Under the pieces are notes generated by a model. It did not search any database. It was not told where the DNA came from and worked only from the letters and a program-made list of their open reading frames with translations. 26,862 nt of DNA from positions 1 through 26,862 of the IMG/VR virus record IMGVR_UViG_3300048591_000537; one strand, given 5' to 3'. The stretch is from a virus. Shown here piece after piece: positions 6,287-14,386 of the stretch; within the stretch, counting starts at the first letter, position 1; each line of letters begins with the position of its first letter. Made by a program: the position numbers and the translations under genes.

Positions 6287-9058
6287 ATGGCCGACGCGCA
6301 GCAGACCATCGATCTCATCTTCAACGGCGTCGACAAGACCGGCGCCGCGACGATGGCCGCGCTCGGCAACGCCGAGAAGTTCACCGCCAGCCTGCAGAAC
6401 GTCACCCAGCCGATCGCCGACATCAGCGTCGGTGCGGTCAAGCTCGAGGCCGGGCTGCTCGCAGCCGGCCTGGCCATGACGACCTTCGCCGTCACGGTCG
6501 CGGGCGACTTCGACGCCGCGTTCCGCCAGCTCAGCACCATCATCGACGCGTCCGACGAGCAGCTCGACACGTTCCGCCAGGCCATACTCGACTATGCCGG
6601 CGGCAGCACCCAAGCGCTGGACGCCATCATGGATTCGCTCGGCGCCGCGATCGGCTCGGGCGTCGACTATGCCGACTCGATCGGCCTGGTCGCGGCCGCC
6701 GAAAAACTCGCCGTCGCCACCAAGGCCGACCTCGCGTCGACGACCAAGGTTCTGGTCAGCACCCTCAACAGCTACGGCATGGAGGTCGAGGACGTCGGCA
6801 AGCTCTCCGACGTGTTCTTCGCGATCATCGACGACGGCGACATCTCGATGAACGACCTCGCAGAGTCGTTCGCCAAAGTCGCGCCGGTCGCCAAACTGGC
6901 CGGCGTGCCGATCGAGGAGGTCGGCGCCGCCATTGCCACGCTTACTGCCGCGGGCATCAAGCCGGCCGAAAGCATCGAGGCCGTGCGTGCCGCCATCGGC
7001 AACATCATCGCGCCCAGCCAGCAGGCCACCGATCTCGCCGAGCAGCTCGGGATCGAGTTCAACGCCGCCGGCCTGCAAGCCGACGGACTGGCCGGGCTGC
7101 TCGCAACCGTCGCCGAGAAGACGGGCGGCAACGCCGAGCAGATGAAAATCCTGTTCGGCTCGATCAACGGCTTCACCGCCGCCGCGACACTGGCGGGCCC
7201 GCAGGCCGACGCCTTCGCCAAGACCCTGGCCAGCATGCAGGACGTCGCCGGCGCGACGGACGAGGCATTCGCGAAAATGGCCGGCAGTGTCGAGCTGGGC
7301 GGCCAAAAGATCGCCAACTCGCTCACCGCGCTGCTGGTCGCCATCGGCGACCCGCTGCTCGACGAGTTCGGCGGCATGGCCGATGCCGTCGCGGAAATCT
7401 TCAACGCCCTGACCGCCAGCGTCGCCGAGGGCGGACTCGGCGAGCTCGTCGCCTACATCGAAAGCGTCTTCGCCGACCTGCAGGCCGCTGTCGAGGCCGT
7501 CGCCAAGAACCTGCCGGCCGCGCTCGAACAGGCCGACTTCGGCAGCTTCCAGAAAGGCATCGAAGCCGTCATCGCCGCCTTCGACACGTTGTTCGCCGGC
7601 ATCGACATCACCACCGTCGACGGCCTGACCAAGGCAATCGAGCTTGCCGGTGCAGCGTTCCTGGGGTTGAGCAACTTCACGGCCGGCGTGATCGAGTCGT
7701 TCAAGCCGCTGTTCGGCATCCTGGTCGACATGGGCAGCGAGATCGACGGCGCCAACCTGGACTGGCTGACCTTCGCCGGCAACATCGGCGGCGCCGTCAC
7801 GCAATTCAACCTGCTGCTGGGCGGCATCAACGGCGTGCTCCCGGCGCTGGAGACCCTTGTCGGCCTCATGGTCGCCAACCAGGGCCTGAGCCTGCTCGGC
7901 GCCATCAAGTCGCTGGTCGGAATACTTCCAGGCTTTACCCTGTCACTGTCGGCTGCTGGCGCAGCCGCCGCCGGCGTTTTCGCCGCGGACCAGATCCTCA
8001 AACTGGCGGCCGCAATCCTCGACTGGAAAACCGCCCAAGAGGCGCTGACCAAGGCGCAAAAGGCGGCCGAGGGCGTACAAGAGCGCGCCGCCGACACGCT
8101 CGAGCGCTTCGCCGAAACCACAGGCATCGCCGTCGGCTCCATCGACGAGGCGTCCAAGCTGATCGACGACGGCACCGTCGTCTGGGACGAGGCAACGCAG
8201 GGCTGGGTCGCGGCCGGCAAGGCCATGTCGGACGCCAGTGCCGCCGCCGCCGATGCCGTCAACCCCTACGAAGAGGCCAACCAGGCAATGATCGACGCCG
8301 CCGTCGCCAGCGAAAAGCTGGCCGACGGCACCGCCGCGGCCGGGGCAGCGACCAAAGAGGCGACGACCTACACGATGCAGATCGTGCCCGTGCTCGACGC
8401 CGCGACCGGCAAGATCACCGGCTATGAGCAGCGACTGGTCGCCACCGCAGGCGCCGGCAAGACGCTGGCCGATACGACCGAGACGATGTCCGGCAAGCTC
8501 GCCACATCCGCCGATGTCATGACGGCGCTGGGCAAAAAAACAGACCTCACCAACGATCAGCTGATCACCCTGGCCAAAAACGTCAAAGAAGCAGAAATCG
8601 AACTGGAGAAGATCGCCAGCAACGAGCGAATCAAGTTCATGGAGTTCAAGGTCCAGTTGGACATCGCGCAGCTGGAGGCCAATGCGAAGATCGTGACAGC
8701 CACGTTCGAATCGCTGAACGCCACAATGGAAAGCACTGGCGAAGTCATCGGCGACGCCCTGGGCGCGCTCGGCGCCGTCGAGGGTTTCTACGGCCTCGAG
8801 ATTCTCGAAGTCATCGAACAACAGCTCGAAATCGAGAACAAACTGCGCCAGGAAGCCGCCGAGTTGCAGAAGGACCTGACGCGCGCCACGATCGAACAGC
8901 TCGAGGCACAAACCCGCGCCATGGACCGCGGCGATGCGCTGATCAAGATCGACGGCGCGGGGCTGCAGCCGCACCTCGAGGCGTTCATGTGGGAAATCCT
9001 CCGCGCGATCCAGGTGCGGGTCAACGCCGACGGGCTTGCCATGCTGCTTGGGGCCTGA
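6287..9058 (+). CDS. Tail tape measure protein
   Basis: At 923 residues this is the longest gene in the window and follows the chaperone pair, as tape measure genes do. Residues about 60-340 resemble the TP901 core domain (FRQLSTIIDASDEQLDTFRQ, STTKVLVSTLNSYGM, AESFAKVAPVAKLAG, IEEVGAAIATLTAAGI). Hydrophobic stretches around 480-580 (for example SLLGAIKSLVGILPGFTLSL) may be membrane-active during DNA delivery. The C-terminal third is charged and helical, likely coiled coil. The protein sets tail length and is ejected ahead of the DNA; by the usual scaling of about 0.15 nm per residue, the tail would be roughly 140 nm. Confidence 0.92.
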   Translation: MADAQQTIDLIFNGVDKTGAATMAALGNAEKFTASLQNVTQPIADISVGAVKLEAGLLAAGLAMTTFAVTVAGDFDAAFRQLSTIIDASDEQLDTFRQAILDYAGGSTQALDAIMDSLGAAIGSGVDYADSIGLVAAAEKLAVATKADLASTTKVLVSTLNSYGMEVEDVGKLSDVFFAIIDDGDISMNDLAESFAKVAPVAKLAGVPIEEVGAAIATLTAAGIKPAESIEAVRAAIGNIIAPSQQATDLAEQLGIEFNAAGLQADGLAGLLATVAEKTGGNAEQMKILFGSINGFTAAATLAGPQADAFAKTLASMQDVAGATDEAFAKMAGSVELGGQKIANSLTALLVAIGDPLLDEFGGMADAVAEIFNALTASVAEGGLGELVAYIESVFADLQAAVEAVAKNLPAALEQADFGSFQKGIEAVIAAFDTLFAGIDITTVDGLTKAIELAGAAFLGLSNFTAGVIESFKPLFGILVDMGSEIDGANLDWLTFAGNIGGAVTQFNLLLGGINGVLPALETLVGLMVANQGLSLLGAIKSLVGILPGFTLSLSAAGAAAAGVFAADQILKLAAAILDWKTAQEALTKAQKAAEGVQERAADTLERFAETTGIAVGSIDEASKLIDDGTVVWDEATQGWVAAGKAMSDASAAAADAVNPYEEANQAMIDAAVASEKLADGTAAAGAATKEATTYTMQIVPVLDAATGKITGYEQRLVATAGAGKTLADTTETMSGKLATSADVMTALGKKTDLTNDQLITLAKNVKEAEIELEKIASNERIKFMEFKVQLDIAQLEANAKIVTATFESLNATMESTGEVIGDALGALGAVEGFYGLEILEVIEQQLEIENKLRQEAAELQKDLTRATIEQLEAQTRAMDRGDALIKIDGAGLQPHLEAFMWEILRAIQVRVNADGLAMLLGA

Positions 9059-9062
9059 CGCC

Positions 9063-9416
9063 ATGCGCGCATTCCTGTCCACCCTGATCGCCGACACGTT
9101 GGGCCACGTCATGCTTCGCCTGCACGCCGGCGCCACCCAACCTGGCGCAACGGCCCGCAGGCTGACCAGGGTCTCGACGCTCGACGGGGGGGTCGTCGTC
9201 AACGACGGTGGTTTTGCCGCGGGAGACGCAACCATCGTCCTGGCCTGGGTGCCCTCCGCCGCGCAGGACGCCGCCGTGCGACGCCTCGTCGAGACCTACC
9301 CAACGCTAACGCTGTCGACGCGCGATGGCGTCTACGTGGCGGCGCCGTCGCGTTTCGAGGTCGCCGCCGGCCGGTCGACGCTGACCCTGTACGTCACACA
9401 GCGACTCACATCCTGA
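9063..9416 (+). CDS. Unknown tail-module protein
   Basis: Starting at ATG 9063, four bases after the tape measure stop, this protein has 117 residues. It begins MRAFLSTLIADTLGHVMLRL and is otherwise predicted beta strand (GGVVVNDGGF, ATIVLAWVP, VYVAAPSRFEVA, STLTLYVTQRL). I do not recognise a family. Its place between tape measure and tail-tip genes suggests a distal tail or hub-proximal component. The frame extends a few codons upstream into the tape measure gene, but no better start is seen there. Confidence 0.68.
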   Translation: MRAFLSTLIADTLGHVMLRLHAGATQPGATARRLTRVSTLDGGVVVNDGGFAAGDATIVLAWVPSAAQDAAVRRLVETYPTLTLSTRDGVYVAAPSRFEVAAGRSTLTLYVTQRLTS

Positions 9417-9434
9417 CCACCACGGAGGCTGCAC

Positions 9435-9827
9435 ATGCCCGCACCTGGTTCCGCCACCTACTCCGTCGCCGCCAAAGTCGCGGCACACCAGGCGTTTGCC
9501 AACCTGATCGACGCCGGCGCCGGCGCGGGATTGATCAAGGTGCGCGATTCCGGCGACGTGCTGCTCGGCACCATCATCCTCGACGACCCGGCGGGCAGCG
9601 TCAACGGGGGCACCGGGCAGCTGACCTTCGCGATCGACACCAACGACGCCAGCGCCGACGCCAGCGGGACGATCGCCTACGTCGAGTTCACCGACAGCGA
9701 CGGGACCGTTCACCTCTCGCTGCCCGCGCAGCAGGGCGGCAGCGCCGTGTCCGGCTACGCAGTATTCAACACCCTCACCGTGATCGCCGGCGCGCCGCTC
9801 GAGATCGTTAGCGCGACGATAGGGTGA
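9435..9827 (+). CDS. Unknown beta-rich tail-module protein
   Basis: A 130-residue protein with GGAGG six bases before its ATG, one of the best ribosome sites in the window. The sequence is Gly/Ala/Asp-rich and reads as beta strands (GLIKVRDSGDVLLGTIIL, GTGQLTFAIDTNDAS, GTIAYVEFTDSDGTVHLSL). I cannot name the family. The strong ribosome site suggests high copy number, which would fit a repeated structural subunit. Its neighbours are an unknown tail protein upstream and the LamG-domain protein downstream. Confidence 0.68.
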   Translation: MPAPGSATYSVAAKVAAHQAFANLIDAGAGAGLIKVRDSGDVLLGTIILDDPAGSVNGGTGQLTFAIDTNDASADASGTIAYVEFTDSDGTVHLSLPAQQGGSAVSGYAVFNTLTVIAGAPLEIVSATIG

Positions 9828-9858
9828 TCACGCGCCAGCCTAGGCAACGCGCTGCCCA

Positions 9859-11349
9859 ATGGCCGCCGACCCCTACTTCGCGAACGTCTCGCTGCTGCTG
9901 AGTTTCGACGGCAGCAACGGCTCGACGACATTTACAGACCGCAGCAGCTACGCGCACACGCCGTCTGCAGTCGGCAGCGCGCAGATCAGCACGACGCACA
10001 GCGTATTCGGCGGCGCGTCGCTGTACCTGGCCGGCGGCGGCTCGCATTACCTGTCGATCCCGTCACATGCCGCGTTCGACCTCGGGACCGACGATTTCAC
10101 GATCGAGTTCCGCATTCGCGTGCCCGCGTCTGGCTACGGTGGGCAGTACGCGGTAGCCGTGCAGATCGGCGAGGACGGAGCGCAGGGCGCGTTCTACGTC
10201 GCCAACGCAAGCTCAACCGCCGTCGACCTGGACCTGCAGGGATCACGGGCGAACGGCTCTTATGAGTGGCTGGCACAGCCAACCGGCACGACGCTGACGG
10301 CCAACACGTGGCACGCGTTCGCGGTCACACGCGCAAGCGGGGCGTTCCGTTGTTTTCTGGACGGCGTGACAACGGGCGCGGAAAGCCCCGCCGCGTTCGA
10401 CATCGCGCAAGGCGGCGTCTACATCGGATTCCACTATTTGGGCGACAGCCTGGGCGCGTATATCGACGAGCTGCGCATCACCAAGGGCATCGCGCGCTAT
10501 ACCGCCAACTACACCCCGGCGACCGAGGCGTTCGGCACCGACAGCCCGGCCGGCATCATCACGCTGGACGGCCCGCTTGCATCGCCTGCCGTGCTCGGCT
10601 ACACGCTCGGCCCGCCGATCGGCCAGGCGTCGGCCGACAGCCCGCTAGACCAGGCCGAGGTAGTCGGCACGGTCCGATGCGCAGGCGTCGCGGCGGCCGC
10701 ATCGCCGCTCGGCGCCGCGGTGGTGATCGGCTCGACGCTCTATGGCTGGGCGCTGGCGCCGTCGCCGCTGGCGGCGCCGTCCGCGGTCGGACATACAGAC
10801 TACACCGGCAGCCCGCTGGTGGCGGCGGCGCCAGCGCGCTACGTCATGGACATGCTCACGCCCGGCGGCACGTTGCGCGTGCCGATCTCGTCATGGCAGG
10901 CGACGCTGCGCACTGACTCGGCTAGCTACGTGCAGTGTGTCATCCCTGCCGCGGCGCCCTATCTGGACGGCGCGGCTGTCGCAACGGAGTTCGTGATCTC
11001 GCGCGTGGCAGAGCTCGGGGAGATCACCATCGAACAGGAAATGGCGCGCGCACCTGTCGACGCGGTATCGGTCGCGCAGGGTGGGTACAACCACACGGCG
11101 ACGCTCATGGGTTACGCCGCAGGCGTGCCGGCCGACGACGACCCCAGCGCATCCAACGACCGCACGCTAAGCGGGATCCGCACCATCTACACCTCGTCGA
11201 CCAGCTTGCGCGTGCGGTGCAGCATAGACTGGCTGCTACGGCCGCAGCAGCGCGCGCACCTGCCTGCCACCTCGTTCGTCGCCGACACCATCAACTACTA
11301 CGTCAGCACAAGCGACAGTTGGATGGAAGTCGCGTCCGCCGCGCTGTAG
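9859..11349 (+). CDS. Tail protein with N-terminal LamG/ConA-like lectin domain
   Basis: Residues about 8-225 form a concanavalin A-like (LamG) jellyroll: SLLLSFDGSNGSTTFTDRSS at the start, GASLYLAGGGSHYLSI, DDFTIEFRIRVP, WHAFAVTRASGAFRCFLDG and the common phage ending YIDELRITKGIARYT. Such domains bind carbohydrates, so host-surface binding is likely. Residues about 238-325 carry four or five short repeats of the form PLxxxxxVxG spaced about 20 residues apart. Residues 330-496 are a different, tail-hub-like domain (GGTLRVPISSWQATLR and later TLMGYAAGVPADDDP). The C-terminal function is unknown. It lies ten bases before the next tail gene. Confidence 0.72.
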   Translation: MAADPYFANVSLLLSFDGSNGSTTFTDRSSYAHTPSAVGSAQISTTHSVFGGASLYLAGGGSHYLSIPSHAAFDLGTDDFTIEFRIRVPASGYGGQYAVAVQIGEDGAQGAFYVANASSTAVDLDLQGSRANGSYEWLAQPTGTTLTANTWHAFAVTRASGAFRCFLDGVTTGAESPAAFDIAQGGVYIGFHYLGDSLGAYIDELRITKGIARYTANYTPATEAFGTDSPAGIITLDGPLASPAVLGYTLGPPIGQASADSPLDQAEVVGTVRCAGVAAAASPLGAAVVIGSTLYGWALAPSPLAAPSAVGHTDYTGSPLVAAAPARYVMDMLTPGGTLRVPISSWQATLRTDSASYVQCVIPAAAPYLDGAAVATEFVISRVAELGEITIEQEMARAPVDAVSVAQGGYNHTATLMGYAAGVPADDDPSASNDRTLSGIRTIYTSSTSLRVRCSIDWLLRPQQRAHLPATSFVADTINYYVSTSDSWMEVASAAL

Positions 11350-11358
11350 CCGCACGCC

Positions 11359-12897
11359 ATGGCGGTCGCGACTATCGTCAGCGTGCTAGGCGCGCGCAGT
11401 GTCCTGGTCCAGTACGACACAGGCGCCGCCGAAAAAGCCGCGGCGCTCGACGCGTTGAATGCGCGTCACGTCCAGCTCACGCTGGACATCGCGACCGCGA
11501 CGCTGGCGGCGGCCGCCGCGGAGGACGCAGAAGCGCCCGCAGCGGCCGACTACCGTGCCGCGACGGACGCCTACGCGGCAGCGTTGCTTGCCGAGGCCGA
11601 TGCGCAAGTGATCGATGCCGCGCTGACGGCGATGGAGGCAGCAAAGCAAACCTGGATGGCCTTGCAGTCGACGACGCGGCTCGCGCGCACCGAGCTGACG
11701 GCGCTGCAGCACGCCGACGCCAACGTGCTGCGGGAAATCGCTCGGTGGAACACGTTCGAGCCATCGGTCACGGTCCCGGCTACGGACGTGATGCACCGCG
11801 GCTCGCTGGGGGGCGTCTTCAGCGTCGGCATGTCGGTCGCCACGATGGAGGCCAATGGCGAGCCGCAGCAAGCGTTCGTCTCGGGCTCGACGAACATCCC
11901 GTCCGGCACGATGCGCGCGCGGCAGACGATGACGCCCGAACAGGCTTTCCTCAACGCGGCGATCCTGCCTGGCTGGCAGAAATTCAAGCCGACATACCGC
12001 GTCGCCACGGTAACGGCGGTCGATGTCCATGCCCCTAGCGTGACGGTCGCGCTAGCGGACGACGCGGCATATGGACTGCATCTCGGCATCAACCAGTCCA
12101 ACACGCTGACAATCACCGACATCCGCTATGACGGCGGGCAGGGCATCGTCCTGAGCCTCTACGCCTTTGTCCCGGGCGACAGCGTGCTGGTCGGGTTCGA
12201 CGCCCAGGATTGGACGCGACCGTTCCTGATCGGGTTCGCCGGCGCGGTGTCACGCAACGGAGCGCAGGCGTACTGGTTAGCGGAGGGCGAAATCACGCAC
12301 GAAGGAAGTTCGTCGCAGCTTTTGCGCGCTGGCCTGCTGCACGTCAACAACCCGACCGCCTCCGCCCAGGCGTCGATGCGGGAGGAGGTTGGCCTGTTCG
12401 GCAGCGCCGCCAGTCGGACGCTTAGCGTCGAGTGGGGCACTGATCCGATCTCGCCGCTACAGCGCTGGTACGTCTACACCGACTATCGTACGCACGCGCC
12501 GGAGGGCGGCCCGCGCGGGTGGAACCTGCGCGACTGGCACAGCGACCCTAGCGACCTTGACGAGCTAGGTCGAGGCAGTCTCGGCGGGGGCTGGTACGTA
12601 GTATTTGGCCCCGACGCGATCGAGTCATACGGACCGGATGGCGGCCGCATAGACGTTTACATCGACTGGGCCGTTCCGACGCTATCAGGAGGATATACGA
12701 CGTTCCCGGCGCCCACCGACGAGATCGGATTGTGGGAGCCGCTACCGTTCGACCTGACAGGCACGGCGACCAAGTTTGGCGGATTCTATGGGACCACGCC
12801 CCTATATTCATTTGACGTTACAGCTAACTACGTGCGTTACGGCGACATGAAGCAGTGGATGGTCGTCAAGACCCAATCCGCCTACACGCCGCCGTGA
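11359..12897 (+). CDS. Large tail-tip protein with OB-like middle domain, function unknown
   Basis: A 512-residue protein, the last of the structural module. Residues about 20-150 are alanine-rich and helical, probably coiled coil (AEKAAALDALNARHVQLTLD). Residues about 215-295 have an OB-like beta pattern (YRVATVTAVDVHAPSVTVAL, then GDSVLVGFDAQDWTRPFLIGF) seen in baseplate or spike hub proteins. The remainder is rich in Tyr, Trp, Gly and Asp (RWYVYTDYRTHAP, GWNLRDWHSDPSDLDELGRG), as in exposed receptor-binding parts. I do not recognise the whole protein. Base composition drops somewhat towards its 3' end, which is common in host-range genes. Confidence 0.65.
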   Translation: MAVATIVSVLGARSVLVQYDTGAAEKAAALDALNARHVQLTLDIATATLAAAAAEDAEAPAAADYRAATDAYAAALLAEADAQVIDAALTAMEAAKQTWMALQSTTRLARTELTALQHADANVLREIARWNTFEPSVTVPATDVMHRGSLGGVFSVGMSVATMEANGEPQQAFVSGSTNIPSGTMRARQTMTPEQAFLNAAILPGWQKFKPTYRVATVTAVDVHAPSVTVALADDAAYGLHLGINQSNTLTITDIRYDGGQGIVLSLYAFVPGDSVLVGFDAQDWTRPFLIGFAGAVSRNGAQAYWLAEGEITHEGSSSQLLRAGLLHVNNPTASAQASMREEVGLFGSAASRTLSVEWGTDPISPLQRWYVYTDYRTHAPEGGPRGWNLRDWHSDPSDLDELGRGSLGGGWYVVFGPDAIESYGPDGGRIDVYIDWAVPTLSGGYTTFPAPTDEIGLWEPLPFDLTGTATKFGGFYGTTPLYSFDVTANYVRYGDMKQWMVVKTQSAYTPP

Positions 12898-13070
12898 TCG
12901 GCGTCAGCGACCGCACTGTGCGCCGCTGCGTGGCAGGCGCCGCGGCGGGGCCGTCCGGGCGGTAGAGGGTGGGGAAGATTTCGCCCACCTGATCGCAGTT
13001 CGCGCCACCAAAGCGGCCAACGCACGAGGCGCGCACCTATGACGCGCGGCTCGCATGGAGCGCGCCAAAG

Positions 13071-13116
13071 GGTTGCAAATCCGTCCAGCCCGGTTCGACT
13101 CCGGGTCGCGCCTCCA
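13071..13116 (+). other. attP: Phage attachment site core: 3' half of a tRNA-Cys gene
   Basis: The bases match the 3' half of a tRNA-Cys: anticodon loop TTGCAAA (13073-13079, anticodon GCA), a perfect T-arm CCCGG-TTCGACT-CCGGG (13089-13105), acceptor strand CGCGCC and terminal CCA at 13114-13116. The 5' half does not fold as tRNA: bases before 13071 give mismatches in the anticodon stem, and the only GGCGCG upstream (13028) is about 14 bases too far away. Phages that integrate into tRNA genes carry such a 3' half so the gene is rebuilt on insertion. It lies 71 bases from the integrase stop codon. Confidence 0.82.
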
Positions 13117-13187
13117 TAAAATCAACAACTTATAGCGTCGTTCCAGATCGTGGGAAATGCCGTGGGGAGATTCCCTCCGTCCGGCCA

Positions 13188-14141
13188 TCACGACCGCCGC
13201 CTGATAGACGCCAGTGCGTCCGCCAGCCGCCGCGTGCCGTGGTGCGCGTAGCGCATGGTGCTGGCGTGGCTCTTGTGCCCCAGCACCGCGCCGACGGTCG
13301 CCAGGTCGACGCCTGCGTCGACCATCGCCGTCGCCGCGCTGTGACGCAGGTCATGCAGCCGGACGTGGTCAAGCTTGCAGGCGGTGCGCGCGAGGGGCCA
13401 GTAGTAGTCGATTTCGCTGCGGCGCGGCATGGGCACGCGCATGGCCGTGCTGATGATCGGCAGCGCGGGCACGATGCGCGGGCTGCCGTTCTTCGTGTCG
13501 GGCAAGATGAAGGCGCCGGCGGCGCGCCGCGCGGCCAGGATCTCCCCCACGCGCATGCCGGTCCAGTAGGCGATGCGGATGACGGCGCGCACGCCCCGGT
13601 GCCGGCAGGCGCGCGCCAAGTCGACCATCTGCGCGCGGCTGATGGTCACGTCGCGCGCGTTGCGCACGCTGGGCTGCACGACGCGCGCGCCCGGGTCCGT
13701 GTCGGCCATGCCGTGCACGCGCCACGCCCATCGGCAGGCGGCGCGCAGGTAGGCGATGCGGTTTGCGATGGTGGCCGGCGCCAGCGCGCCGTGCTGGTCG
13801 GCGGCGTATTCGGCGCAGACTGTCGGTAACTGCTCGATCGGCCGGCCGGTCCACCAATCGCGGGTGGACTCCAGCTCGCGCTCGGTGTTTGCGGCCGCTT
13901 TCAGCCCTGGGAGTCGCTCGCGGACGTAACGACCGACAGCCGTATCGATGTCGTGCCTAGGCTTTGCGATGCCGGCCGCGATCGCGTACAGGGCCGCGCT
14001 TTCCTGGCGATCGTAGGCGTCTGCTTGTGCGCGGGTCCACCCGGCCGGCAGAAGGACGCGCCGGCGAACGCGGCCCCCGCGGATGCGCCGGTCGAAGTCG
14101 AAGCGCCAGCGGCCGGTTCGCTTGTCTTTGTAGATCGGCAT
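13188..14141 (-). CDS. int: Phage tyrosine recombinase integrase
   Basis: A 317-residue site-specific recombinase. The N-terminus (MPIYKDKRTGRWRFDFDRRI) resembles the arm-binding domain of phage integrases, followed by a helical core-binding domain around 65-145. The catalytic domain has all expected residues: Arg197 in YWTGMRVGEIL, Lys217 in DTKNGSPR, His263-Asp-Leu-Arg266-His in HDLRHS, His289 in LGHK and the nucleophile Tyr298 in TMRYAHH. It should insert the phage at a tRNA-Cys gene through the adjacent attP core. I see no integron-integrase-specific insertion between the catalytic motifs, so it is a phage integrase, not an IntI. Confidence 0.93.
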   Translation of the reverse strand: MPIYKDKRTGRWRFDFDRRIRGGRVRRRVLLPAGWTRAQADAYDRQESAALYAIAAGIAKPRHDIDTAVGRYVRERLPGLKAAANTERELESTRDWWTGRPIEQLPTVCAEYAADQHGALAPATIANRIAYLRAACRWAWRVHGMADTDPGARVVQPSVRNARDVTISRAQMVDLARACRHRGVRAVIRIAYWTGMRVGEILAARRAAGAFILPDTKNGSPRIVPALPIISTAMRVPMPRRSEIDYYWPLARTACKLDHVRLHDLRHSAATAMVDAGVDLATVGAVLGHKSHASTMRYAHHGTRRLADALASIRRRS

Positions 14142-14296
14142 CGGGCTTTGTACGCCTCTATGTCCTCCGGGGCGAACCGCAGCGCCCCGCCGCCCGCGCC
14201 AAGCCGGTAGCAGGCCAGCAGCCCGGACGCGGCAAGATCATAGACCGCGCGCGCGCTCAGGCCGAGCTGGTTGGCGACTTGGGCGGCGGTGAGCAT
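13901..14296 (-). CDS. Excisionase-like helix-turn-helix protein
   Basis: Starting at ATG 14296, the first 60 residues (MLTAAQVANQLGLSARAVYD, then LLACYRLGAGGGALRF and APEDIEAYKARC) form a clear MerR/AlpA-type helix-turn-helix of the HTH_17 excisionase family. Excisionases bend DNA at attachment sites and direct the integrase towards excision. The frame continues 131 residues in total and overlaps the integrase start by 241 bases; its C-terminal part is low-complexity Ala/Ser/Gly and Pro-rich and may be non-functional. An upstream GTG at 14341 would add 15 residues but runs through a repeated palindrome, so it is less likely. Confidence 0.7.
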   Translation of the reverse strand: MLTAAQVANQLGLSARAVYDLAASGLLACYRLGAGGGALRFAPEDIEAYKARCRSTKTSEPAAGASTSTGASAGAAFAGASFCRPGGPAHKQTPTIARKARPCTRSRPASQSLGTTSIRLSVVTSASDSQG

Positions 14297-14315
14297 GAGG
14301 GCGCTGCGGCGGAGG

Positions 14316-14385
14316 CGGTTATGGGCGCAGGTGTGCGCCACTATCCGGTTAGGGGCGCAGTTTTGCGCCCTAGATTGCGTTAGGT
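14316..14385 (+). repeat. Two direct repeats with internal palindromes, attI-like left border of the cassette array
   Basis: Two copies of an element beginning CGGTTA lie exactly 30 bases apart (14316-14339 and 14346-14369). Each contains GGCGCA-4 bases-TGCGCC. A third GTTA element, GTTAGGT at 14379-14385, forms the first recombination core of the cassette array and is preceded by GCCCTA. Repeated GTTA boxes before a final GTTAGG core, with GCCCTA just before it, recall class 1 attI1. There is no RYYYAAC box to the left, so it is not an attC. The palindromes could instead be operators for the leftward excisionase-integrase genes. Confidence 0.5.
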
Positions 14386-14386
14386 T

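Noticed and set aside
6136-8427. 763-codon open frame on the plus strand within the tape measure gene
   Set aside because: The translation is dominated by Arg runs and has no fold; it is a shifted reading of the tape measure gene.
12894-12965. 23-codon GTG frame reading VIGVSDRTVRRCVAG, like part of a helix-turn-helix
   Set aside because: Too short to fold, no upstream coding continuation with a start, and it overlaps the tail gene end; possibly a remnant but not supportable as a gene.
13028-13116. Complete tRNA-Cys gene
   Set aside because: GGCGCG at 13028 could pair with the acceptor end, but the distance is about 14 bases too long, no D-arm forms and the anticodon stem is mismatched. Only the 3' half is present.
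13188-14141. Integron integrase (IntI) next to the cassettes
   Set aside because: The protein has a phage-type arm-binding N-terminus and lacks a visible IntI-specific segment between catalytic motifs; the adjacent tRNA core explains its role.
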